The notes under the pieces were generated by a model, which was not told where the DNA came from, ran no database searches, and worked only from the letters and a program-made list of their open reading frames with translations. Of a DNA stretch of 64,000 nucleotides, positions 8,945 to 16,906 are shown piece after piece (within the stretch, counting starts at the first letter, position 1; every line of letters begins with the position of its first letter). The translations under genes were made by a program, and so were the position numbers. The DNA is from UBA8401 sp041665525 (GTDB lineage: Bacteria > Bacteroidota > Ignavibacteria > UBA10030 > UBA8401), in the NCBI GenBank assembly GCA_041665525.1, contig JBAYIS010000005.1, positions 93,219 to 157,218 of the forward strand. Direction: 5' to 3'.

Positions 8945-8976
8945 AAAAATGCCTCTGTCACGACAGAGGCATTTTT
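8945..8976. terminator. Bidirectional terminator between convergent genes
   Basis: A 15-bp perfect stem, AAAAATGCCTCTGTC paired with its complement across a two-base centre, with T-runs on the right (and A on the left for the leftward transcript). It touches the stop codon of the YbbR-like gene. Confidence 0.88.
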
Positions 8977-9898
8977 ATTTTCTGACCACATATTGGATTT
9001 TCTCCGGATCGATCTGTACAATCTGAACGTTGTCCGGTCCTACAATATTCGCCTGCATCAAACCGCTAGTATCCAGTAAAATCGATTTGTAATCGATGAA
9101 AGCATAAAAATCCTTAGCCGATAGGTTGGCGACGTTATTGACGCCAGAGCGTACTATGATCGATACTTTAGGCGGTATAAGTACTACCTTTCTGCTTTCG
9201 GGAGCCTGAAGAATTTCGACGGAGATATCGTTGATGGTCTTCTCGGCGATCGGTTGAACATCAAAAAAGACATGGACATTACTTATTGGGCGAGCAATTT
9301 CAAATTGCAGTGAGTCTGTCAACGGAATATCTACATCCACAGGAGAGTTGATGTCAAACAAATGAATTGTCTCAGTTTGCCACCGGTGAATATTCTCTAA
9401 CAGTGAACGTGCCCCGGTTACCACAATGCTGTCCGGTGATGATTTTACTTTTCCCACAATTCCAAAACCATCCCGAAATTCTGCTTTCACTATTGGCACG
9501 ACAGGAACTTTCTTCGATACTTTTTCATCTAACTGAACGATCAGCGTTTCAGGTGAAGAATCCATCACGCGAATATCACTGGATAAATTCACTCGTTCGT
9601 TGAGATCACGAGAAGTGAGAAGAAGGCTCTTCCTGGAAAGGGACTTGAAATCGATCGTATAGTACAGGTTAGGTGTCAAGAGAGTGTTTAGTAACTGCCA
9701 ACCGGTGCCTTGTACGCTAATCTGTACCGTGGTCGGTAATGGAATTGCAATCGCCTGGTTTTGCCGCAGATTTTCCACTTTTACCGGAACATCGATGGAA
9801 ATTTTGAATTGATTCCCCAAATTGACCGACACCCAAACAATAAAGGCAAAGATCAATGAAAAAAGGACAATCGGAAATTTTCGCTCAGTCATATACAT
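8975..9898 (-). CDS. YbbR-like domain protein
   Basis: A 307-aa protein anchored by one N-terminal membrane helix (residues 8-26, FPIVLFSLIFAFIVWVSVN) followed by about three YbbR-like beta domains outside the membrane (for example residues 35-110 with VPVKVENLRQNQ and VQGTGWQLLNTL). In Firmicutes the YbbR protein CdaR regulates the diadenylate cyclase CdaA. Here there is no cyclase gene adjacent, so that role is not supported by context. The leader between its start and the YfhO gene on the other strand is about 200 bases and must hold both promoters, but I see no clear boxes. Confidence 0.8.
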   Translation of the reverse strand: MYMTERKFPIVLFSLIFAFIVWVSVNLGNQFKISIDVPVKVENLRQNQAIAIPLPTTVQISVQGTGWQLLNTLLTPNLYYTIDFKSLSRKSLLLTSRDLNERVNLSSDIRVMDSSPETLIVQLDEKVSKKVPVVPIVKAEFRDGFGIVGKVKSSPDSIVVTGARSLLENIHRWQTETIHLFDINSPVDVDIPLTDSLQFEIARPISNVHVFFDVQPIAEKTINDISVEILQAPESRKVVLIPPKVSIIVRSGVNNVANLSAKDFYAFIDYKSILLDTSGLMQANIVGPDNVQIVQIDPEKIQYVVRK

Positions 9899-10106
9899 GT
9901 GGAGAAAATATAACGACGCTATGTTGCAGAATCAATTGGAAAGTTGGTTGTAGTAATTGACATTCGCTTCGTCAATATTATCCTGACCGTACGTTATAAC
10001 GGCAGAGCATCATTGACTGCGGCGCTTTTACTTTGTATCTCTGCGGATTTTATCCTATTTTCATTTAATAAATTTTATCGATTTTTCATAACTACAGTTG
10101 AATATT

Positions 10107-12641
10107 ATGGCAATAATGAAAAAAGGAAAACCGTCCAAACAAAAATCCGAAAGTCAGCTGATCCCGCCGAAGTTTCAACATGCTGCGTCGATAGCAGTGA
10201 TTTTTTTCTCTTTAATCATTTTCTTTCATGATGTAGTGTTTGAAGGAAAGGTGTTCGGTGCCGCCGATACCATCGCATCAAAAAGTTTTGAAACACTGAT
10301 CGATGATGCGATGCAGGCAGATGAGGCGCCATTATGGAATCCGTATATTTTTTGCGGAATGCCTGGCGTTGGCAGTATGATGGTGCACGGCAGCCGTATG
10401 TATGATGTTTCCGCATACTTGTTGGGGTGGGCGCAAAACTTTTTTGCATTCATCGTGAACAATAAAGATATCGGGTGGCAATTGATGTATTATTTCATTC
10501 TTGGATGCGGATTTTACTGGTTTGTGTACGATAAACTGCAAAATAAGATTGCAGCATTGATTTCAGCGCTGGCAGTAACGCATACAACGTATATAATAAT
10601 TCTGGTCATGGTCGGCCATATGACCAAAGTTCCAGTAGTAGCATTTTTTCCATTTATTTTTCTGATTCTCGAGCGTCTCCGCGAGAAATTTTCATTGATA
10701 TTGTCATTGTTGCTGACTCTGCTCGTGCACTTTATGTTCCTACCCGGCCATATTCAAATGATTTTTTACTGCTATCTTGCCTTTGGACTGTATTATCTAT
10801 TTTTCTTTATACGTGCCATAATAAAAAAGGAACGCTGGCAGGGCATTATCAGATCAGGATTGGTATTTGCCGCAGCTTCGATATTGGCTTTTGCAATGAC
10901 TGGGGATCAATATCTTTCGACACTGGAATATTCTAAGTATTCAACACGCGGCGCCGATTCCATTATCCCTTCACCAAAACAACAGGAGATTGGGAATTCA
11001 AATGGAGGACTGGACTATGAGTATGCAACGAATTGGTCATTTTCCCCTGGTGAGATGCTGACATTCTTTATTCCATCATCCCATGGTTTCGGATGGTTCA
11101 ATTACCAGGGGGCCTTGTCGCAGAATCAAGAAATGCGTTTGAATACGTACTTCGGCAATATGCCATTCACGGATGCACCGCAGTATATGGGCGTTGTGAT
11201 TGTGATTCTGGGTGGAATAGGTTTTTGGAGGAATCGGAAAGATCCATTCGTACAATATGCCGGTCTTGTCATTTTTCTTTCATTGATCATTTCGTTCGGG
11301 AAAGAATTTCCGCTGCTGTATGATTTGATGTTCAATTATTTCCCGATGTTCAATAAGTTCCGTATCCCTTCAATGATACTGATTCTTGTCCAGTTATTGA
11401 TGCCTGTCCTCGCCGGCTACGGCATCGCTACGCTAATGAACGATGCGGAAGAATCAAATGTGAAAAGGAACGTACAGTTCCGCTATGCGTTGTTTGGTGT
11501 GGGCGGTCTGCTGATCCTTTCCCTCATCGCGAAAAACATTTTTATCTCATTCTACGATATGATATTTTCTCAGCAGGAAATCATACAGAACCTTTCACGG
11601 TCGTACCAACCGAATCCAACGGTGATGAACGAACTGTACAGAGTCATTACGGACATGGTCTCGACAGACATTACGTTTGGTCTCATGTTCACGCTGATTT
11701 CGTTGGGGGCATTGTATTTGTATCATCAAAAGAAATTATCGATCACGGTGTTAACAGGAGTTCTAGTCGTGATAGTATTGTCTGACCTGTGGCGGGTGAA
11801 TTATAAACCGATGGATACGAAACCGCATCGTGAAGTGCAAAGTACATTTTCTACACCGGAGTATGTTCACTTCCTAAAACAGGATACAACAATGTTCCGC
11901 ACGCTGGAATTTGAGAACGGACAACCTCCGTATAATAATACACTCGCGTACTGGAAAATTCAAAGTGCGTATGGATATTCCGGAACAAAAATGCGCCAGG
12001 TGCAGGATATGTTCGATGTGATCGGATTGGGAAATCCGCTCATGTGGGGATTGATGAATGTGAAATATATTCTTTCAGACCGTCCCGATTCCAATAACAT
12101 TTTGCTGCCGGTCTATTCCGGTTCCGGAAAGAATGTGCTATTCAACCGAGCAGCATTGCCGCGTACCTTTTTTGTGAACCGTTATGCAGTGGCAACCGGT
12201 ATTGAGATTCTGCAAAATATAAAATCGATGTCGTTTGATCCGCGTGATGTTGCCTATGTTATGGAAGATCCGGGATTGAAAATAGATCCGCCCCAAACTG
12301 AGGCGAAAGCAGATTACAAAAAATTTGGAATGCACGATGTGGAATTATCTGTAACGGCCACGGGAAATAATCTTCTGTTTATAAGCGAAACGTGGTATCC
12401 GGAAGGATGGAAAGCATATATTGACGGGGAAGAGACACAGATCTATCGGCTGAATTATATGTTTCGTGGTGTTGTAGTGCCGCAGGGAGAGCATACGGTG
12501 ACAATGAAATACTCCTCTACCGCATATTCTTTAGGAAAACAGTTGAGTATGTGGATTAACCTATTGTTGTTGGGGGGGATTGGGTATATTTGGGTGATGT
12601 ATCTTGTAAAACTCCGTGGTAAAAAAGAAGTGCAGAAATAA
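10107..12641 (+). CDS. YfhO family multi-spanning membrane protein (GT-C-like)
   Basis: About 844 aa. The first 560 residues carry a dozen or more hydrophobic helices, with a large extracytoplasmic loop after the first helix containing the usual ADTIASKSFETLIDD and LWNPYIFCGMPG segments; the C-terminal part is a soluble domain ending in WYPEGWKAYIDGE and MKYSSTAYSLGKQLS, a pattern typical of the YfhO family. In Bacillus, YfhO is needed for glycosylation of lipoteichoic acid; in Gram-negative members the acceptor is not known. I begin at the ATG of 10107; a TTG at 10098 and an ATG at 10116 are alternatives. Stands alone. It may serve surface glycans along with the cluster from 17 kb, by inference. 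Confidence 0.85.
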   Translation: MAIMKKGKPSKQKSESQLIPPKFQHAASIAVIFFSLIIFFHDVVFEGKVFGAADTIASKSFETLIDDAMQADEAPLWNPYIFCGMPGVGSMMVHGSRMYDVSAYLLGWAQNFFAFIVNNKDIGWQLMYYFILGCGFYWFVYDKLQNKIAALISALAVTHTTYIIILVMVGHMTKVPVVAFFPFIFLILERLREKFSLILSLLLTLLVHFMFLPGHIQMIFYCYLAFGLYYLFFFIRAIIKKERWQGIIRSGLVFAAASILAFAMTGDQYLSTLEYSKYSTRGADSIIPSPKQQEIGNSNGGLDYEYATNWSFSPGEMLTFFIPSSHGFGWFNYQGALSQNQEMRLNTYFGNMPFTDAPQYMGVVIVILGGIGFWRNRKDPFVQYAGLVIFLSLIISFGKEFPLLYDLMFNYFPMFNKFRIPSMILILVQLLMPVLAGYGIATLMNDAEESNVKRNVQFRYALFGVGGLLILSLIAKNIFISFYDMIFSQQEIIQNLSRSYQPNPTVMNELYRVITDMVSTDITFGLMFTLISLGALYLYHQKKLSITVLTGVLVVIVLSDLWRVNYKPMDTKPHREVQSTFSTPEYVHFLKQDTTMFRTLEFENGQPPYNNTLAYWKIQSAYGYSGTKMRQVQDMFDVIGLGNPLMWGLMNVKYILSDRPDSNNILLPVYSGSGKNVLFNRAALPRTFFVNRYAVATGIEILQNIKSMSFDPRDVAYVMEDPGLKIDPPQTEAKADYKKFGMHDVELSVTATGNNLLFISETWYPEGWKAYIDGEETQIYRLNYMFRGVVVPQGEHTVTMKYSSTAYSLGKQLSMWINLLLLGGIGYIWVMYLVKLRGKKEVQK

Positions 12642-12735
12642 CTGCAGCAGTTAATTATCCTGCAATTAAGAATTCTTGATTGGATATGTAAATTTTTGAG
12701 TTATAGATCTCCCTTTGTTCTGCTGTTTCAATACC

Positions 12736-12749
12736 ACGTATTTACGTGA
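12736..12749. repeat. 14-bp palindrome in the leader of a secreted-protein gene
   Basis: Perfect inverted repeat CACGTA-TT-TACGTG lying 163 bases before the ATG at 12912, in an otherwise A+T-rich 270-base gap that holds no gene. It has the size of a dimeric regulator's operator, but no cognate regulator is evident. Confidence 0.4.
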
Positions 12750-12911
12750 TTGTAATATAGTGCATAATTTAATAGTTTGTTCAACAAGGCAATAGCGACA
12801 ACATTTCTCTCTAACAATCAGTAATAGTCAACAATAGGATAATGCTGACAATAATTGCGACTACCGCTTGCATATTCTATCGTAGCCTCGAAAAACCAAC
12901 TCTGGACAATT

Positions 12912-14372
12912 ATGAAAAAGTTCGTTCCTTTCATTGCTCTTATTCTTACAGTGTCGATTAGTGACGCTCAATATAAAATGTATATCAACACAATCTCAGG
13001 AAAAGTTGATTCGCTTCAACTGTCCCAGATAATAAATGTCGGTTTTCAATCATCGCCAGGGTATGACTCAACAATAACGCTGTGGGAAGATCATCCCGGA
13101 AATCCTATTCTCCGTAAATCAAAGTATGATGCAATTAGTACGGGTATATACATACCGCATTTGCTCTATACTGATAGTTCCTATAAAATGTGGTTTTCAT
13201 TAAGATCGCCCAACGGCGGAGTTGGATATGCAGCTTCAGTTGATGGAGTTCAATGGACTCATATTGACAAACGTTCGGTTCTAGAGGCTGATTCTACTAG
13301 TTCCTGGGATAGTCTTTTAGTTGCAGCAGGACCGGTTATAAAAAAGGATACGTTATATCATATGTTCTATACGGGATATGATGGTATAATGCTTCGAATT
13401 GGACTTGCAATTTCTTCAGACGGTATCAACTGGATTAAAAACCAAAGTCCCGTTTTGTCGCCAACCGAATCTTGGGAAACAAATAACATTGGTGCAACGA
13501 GTGTCATAAAAACTGATAGCCTATTTTACCTGTACTACCACGGTGTCAACGAACAAAGCAAAACAGCAATTGGAGTAGCTACATCGCTGGATGGAATAAC
13601 ATGGACAAAATATGGCGGAAATCCTATTCTTACCGCATCCGAGCCATGGGAAGGTGGTGAAATCTATTTCCCCTCTGTTATTAAAGATAGCGAAAGCTAC
13701 AAAATGGTCTATGCCTCACGAAACACAAATGGTTTTGGTATGGCATCCTCATTTGACGGAAAATCATGGTCGAAAATATCTTCAACCCCATTCTTCAGCC
13801 TCCAGACTTCGCAAATCCCATGGGCGAATAGTATTGGATATCCCTGCTTTATTAACATCGGGGACAAATATAGAGTTTATTATGCTGGCGTTCTTATCAG
13901 CGGACCTGAATATGATGCCATTGGATTTACAGAACCGCAGAAACAATCTATTTCTTTACGTCCAACCGATTCCATGTTTGTTGAAATGTACAATGGAATG
14001 AAACTGTGGTATTCAGTCACCGAGATTCATGAAATTACATTCTCATCCGAAGTGATAACCGGAAGAGAACAACAATTGATCCAACATATTGTCTCCTCAT
14101 TTGCATTGCGTCAGAATTATCCCAATCCTTTTAATCCGAGCACAACTATTGAATATTCGATTCCTGATCGAGGCAATGTTCATGTGAATATTTATGACAT
14201 CCAGGGTCGTTTGGTGAGCATATTGGAACAGACACCTAAGGAGGCGGGAGACCACAAAGTGGTATGGAACGGAAGAACCACCAATGGAATTCCGGTATCG
14301 AGTGGAACATATTTTTGCAGTGTTGAATTTAACGGAAATGTCTTGGTAAAGAAACTTGTATTGATTAAATAA
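12912..14372 (+). CDS. Secreted beta-propeller protein (glycosidase-like repeats) with T9SS sorting domain
   Basis: 486 aa from the ATG at 12912; residues 1-19 are a signal peptide (MKKFVPFIALILTVSISDA). Residues 20-50 are a short module (YKMYINTISGKVDSLQLSQI) shared with the next two secreted proteins. Residues 60-350 hold five repeats of the form G-x-A-x-S-x-D-G-x-x-W (YAASVDGVQW, LAISSDGINW, VATSLDGITW, MASSFDGKSW), a propeller resembling GH43/GH32/GH130 glycosidases and BNR-like proteins; catalytic residues cannot be assigned with confidence. The last 85 residues are a type A T9SS sorting domain (RQNYPNPFNPSTTIEYSIP ... LVKKLVLIK), so the protein should be exported and cut or anchored at the surface. 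Possibly a glycan-binding or glycan-cleaving protein. Confidence 0.82.
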   Translation: MKKFVPFIALILTVSISDAQYKMYINTISGKVDSLQLSQIINVGFQSSPGYDSTITLWEDHPGNPILRKSKYDAISTGIYIPHLLYTDSSYKMWFSLRSPNGGVGYAASVDGVQWTHIDKRSVLEADSTSSWDSLLVAAGPVIKKDTLYHMFYTGYDGIMLRIGLAISSDGINWIKNQSPVLSPTESWETNNIGATSVIKTDSLFYLYYHGVNEQSKTAIGVATSLDGITWTKYGGNPILTASEPWEGGEIYFPSVIKDSESYKMVYASRNTNGFGMASSFDGKSWSKISSTPFFSLQTSQIPWANSIGYPCFINIGDKYRVYYAGVLISGPEYDAIGFTEPQKQSISLRPTDSMFVEMYNGMKLWYSVTEIHEITFSSEVITGREQQLIQHIVSSFALRQNYPNPFNPSTTIEYSIPDRGNVHVNIYDIQGRLVSILEQTPKEAGDHKVVWNGRTTNGIPVSSGTYFCSVEFNGNVLVKKLVLIK

Positions 14373-14402
14373 ATATTATCAAATTAACCTGAGGGGCATA
14401 AA

Positions 14403-15221
14403 TTGAAATTTTATGCAATAATACTATTTTTGTCATTGATATCATGCTTTACAATTGCACAGACGAAATTGATTATCAATAAAACTGATGGAAGTGCCGA
14501 TTCAATTTTGATATCTCAAATTCAAAGTATTTCGTTTAGAGGTGATGAAATGAAAGTTTCCAACGAAGGATTAGTGTTATATTGTCCTTTTAACGGGAAT
14601 GCCAATGATTCAAGCGGCAATCAATTTAATGGAGTGGTTCAAAATGCTACATTGACAAATGACCGTTTTGGAAATCCAAAGAGCGCATATAGTTTTAATG
14701 GTAATGGAATAATTAGTTTTGGAGACATTCTGGATTCTGTATTTTGTAAACCATTGGCAAAGTTTTCTATCGTAGGGTGGGCAAAATCGTTATCCAGTTT
14801 GAGTTTTGGTAGGTTGATAATAGGTAAGTTAGCGGGAGGGCAAGGACCATATCAGTGGGATGTAAGCCATTTTTTTAATACCGTAGCATCTTGTGGCGTA
14901 TTTTCGGATAGTCTTGCCCAAAATTATCAATTAAAAAGAATTAATCTTGGATTGAATAAATGGTTTCACTTTGCCTTAGTATTTGATGGTAGTTTAACCA
15001 GTGATCAAAGAATAATGTTCTATGTTAATACGGATTCAAAATTATCCGAATTTGTAAAAGTTGGCAGCTTAGGCACGACAACACAAAATACAGCAAAAGA
15101 TTTGACGATCGGCGGAGTGAATGTAAATGAAAATAATTTTGTTGGAGATATTGATGAGATCAGAATATATAACCGTGCATTATCTGAAATAGAAATTTTA
15201 GCTTTATATAGACTAAAGTAA
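14403..15221 (+). CDS. Secreted LamG/concanavalin-like lectin protein, copy 1
   Basis: 272 aa, start TTG at 14403 preceded at the right distance by GAGGGG (14391-14396). Signal peptide MKFYAIILFLSLISCFTIA. Residues 20-48 repeat the short module of the gene before (TKLIINKTDGSADSILISQI). Residues 55-272 form a LamG-like jelly-roll domain: GLVLYCPFNGNANDSSGN, YSFNGNG, FSIVGWAKS, WFHFALVFDG and the terminal DIDEIRIYNRALSEIEI. Such domains bind carbohydrate or protein. It lacks a T9SS sorting domain. It lies 30 bases after the propeller gene and is probably in its operon. It is clearly paralogous to the gene at 15979. Confidence 0.82.
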   Translation: MKFYAIILFLSLISCFTIAQTKLIINKTDGSADSILISQIQSISFRGDEMKVSNEGLVLYCPFNGNANDSSGNQFNGVVQNATLTNDRFGNPKSAYSFNGNGIISFGDILDSVFCKPLAKFSIVGWAKSLSSLSFGRLIIGKLAGGQGPYQWDVSHFFNTVASCGVFSDSLAQNYQLKRINLGLNKWFHFALVFDGSLTSDQRIMFYVNTDSKLSEFVKVGSLGTTTQNTAKDLTIGGVNVNENNFVGDIDEIRIYNRALSEIEILALYRLK

Positions 15222-15978
15222 TTGGTTAAGATCATACCAATGGATAATTGTACGCATATTATCATTAGGAGACTTCTGAAAAACCCCTCTCCCAGGTACA
15301 ATTGAGCGAGAGGATGTAAAAAAAGAGTTAGTTGTTATGTAAAATGTTCTTTGACAGGGTCAATTTATCATTTGAAGATCCCCCGGAGAGGAGATCATTG
15401 TTAGACACTCCTTCAAGTTCTTTTCGGCGTCAGAGTCATCATTCTCCTGATATTATAGACAAAAGCAGCGATCGAAAACTGGAACCGGTTATGTTTGATG
15501 TCAAAGTATCTGCAACATGTGTAATTCAAGACCACTTTCATAAACGCGAACGGTTTCTCCACTGCGTTTCTGATTCAAGAGTATATCTTGTTCTAAGCAA
15601 TTTGATTTTTGGTTAATGGTCGATTCTGGTATCACTTATGGATGATCTTGGGAGCGATACCAGCTTTTCGAAGTGCGATACGACATTCTTTGTTTGCATA
15701 TCCTTTGTCAGCAGGCACTCGCTTCTCTGTGCCAAGCAGGAGTTCGTCGTGAACTTCAATGATTATTTGCTTTGGGTCGTGATGTGTTTCTGATAATGCT
15801 TGCTGGCTGCCGTAGTAAATAAATCTGCATTTTTGATCTTGTTTGAGCGTTTTTCTAGTTTCATCGTTTCATTTTTCGATTATGTTATTCGAATATAACA
15901 CTTCACCGAAAGAATTGGTACTAAAAAACCTCTTAAACTGAATATTTCAGAAATCTCTAAAAATAAAAATGGCTAAAA
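15222..15978. other. 757-base gap between the LamG duplicates, holding an IS remnant
   Basis: The gap is A+T-rich. Its right half contains the broken transposase at 15632-15868. The left half has an open frame at 15332-15616 (94 aa) with no recognisable features and an odd composition, which I do not call. A weak inverted repeat (CCTCTC ... GAGAGG near 15286-15314) is the only other structure. Confidence 0.6.
15632..15868 (-). pseudogene. IS5-like DDE transposase remnant, C-terminal fragment
   Basis: Read leftward, the frame encodes 78 residues ending at TGA (15632-15634). It contains KTLKQDQKCRFIYYGSQQAL, then EVHDELLLGTEKRVPADKGY and ANKECRIALRKAGI. This matches the pattern of IS5/IS4-group transposases, in which a Y-G-Y-K segment is followed by a V-H-D-S segment and then by A-D-K/S-G-Y with the second catalytic Asp. 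The frame has a stop (TGA) immediately upstream and no start, and the N-terminal half is missing, so it is dead. I saw no clear terminal inverted repeats. It probably marks an old insertion between two paralogous genes. Confidence 0.65.
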
Positions 15979-16836
15979 ATGAGAACAGTTAAACTTTCTA
16001 TACAGTTAGTCGCAATGTCAATGATGACATTTGCGCAAACAACCATGTATATCAATAAGTACGATAATACAACTGATTCGGTTAATGTATCCCAAATTAA
16101 AAGTATTACATTCAAAAGTGCTGATACTACTACTCTAACTCAAGGATTGGTGTTGTATTATCAGCTGAATGGCAACGCAATTGATTCGAGCGGGAATCAT
16201 TATAATGGAATTGTGTATGGAGCAACCCCGACAAAAAATAGGTTTGGAATTGATTCAAGTGCAATGAGCTTTAACGGTTCAGGAAATTTTATTAGAGTCG
16301 GCGATATTTTAGATGACGTTTTTAGTGTATCGGCAGCAAAGTTTAGTATATCAGGATGGGCAAAGACTAATGTTCCGGGAAGTGTTGCATCCGGAGGGGG
16401 ACTTATTATTGGTAAAACAGGAGGTGGTATTGGTCCGTATCAATGGGCAATGGCACATTATAGTGATAAAACTGTTCATGGACATGTTGCTAGTGATAGT
16501 CTTTTTACAAACGGCACATCGGTAATGTCGTCGACCGCCGAGATGAATGAATGGTTTCATTTTGTATTTGTGTTTGACGGTGGGCTACCAATCAACGAAA
16601 GGATTAAGATTTACATAAACACTGAGTTGAAAAATACATTCGAATTACAAAAAGGAATTTTGGGCACACATACAGCAAATACATCTCAGGAAATTTGTAT
16701 TGGTGGACAACATCTGCCGGGTGATTCGTCAACCCCAAGCATACCAACGTATAATGGTTCAATAGATGAAATCAGAATTTATAATCAAGCACTGAGTTTA
16801 ACTGAAATTAATGCATTGTACTGGAGTGAAAACTAA
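15979..16836 (+). CDS. Secreted LamG/concanavalin-like lectin protein, copy 2
   Basis: 285 aa with signal peptide (MRTVKLSIQLVAMSMMTFA). Residues 20-48 carry the same short module (TTMYINKYDNTTDSVNVSQI) as the two genes upstream, and residues 58-285 a LamG-like domain very close to copy 1: GLVLYYQLNGNAIDSSGN, MSFNGSGNFIRVGDILDDVF, FSISGWAKT, WFHFVFVFDGG, SIDEIRIYNQALSLTEI. The shared N-terminus plus domain order shows a tandem duplication, later separated by the IS remnant. No T9SS sorting domain. A terminator follows at 16866-16893. Confidence 0.82.
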   Translation: MRTVKLSIQLVAMSMMTFAQTTMYINKYDNTTDSVNVSQIKSITFKSADTTTLTQGLVLYYQLNGNAIDSSGNHYNGIVYGATPTKNRFGIDSSAMSFNGSGNFIRVGDILDDVFSVSAAKFSISGWAKTNVPGSVASGGGLIIGKTGGGIGPYQWAMAHYSDKTVHGHVASDSLFTNGTSVMSSTAEMNEWFHFVFVFDGGLPINERIKIYINTELKNTFELQKGILGTHTANTSQEICIGGQHLPGDSSTPSIPTYNGSIDEIRIYNQALSLTEINALYWSEN

Positions 16837-16865
16837 AAAAGAAAACGCTTAAGACAAATTACAGC

Positions 16866-16893
16866 AAATGCCCTTTCGTTTGAAAGGGCATTT
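16866..16893. terminator. Bidirectional terminator between convergent genes
   Basis: Perfect 12-bp stem AAATGCCCTTTC / GAAAGGGCATTT with a GTTT loop, placed between the LamG gene and the leftward glycosyltransferase fusion. Confidence 0.88.
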
Positions 16894-16906
16894 ATTATTT
16901 AAATGA

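Noticed and set aside
15332..15616. 94-aa frame between the LamG genes
   Set aside because: No start context or similarity to known domains; probably chance in IS-scarred DNA.
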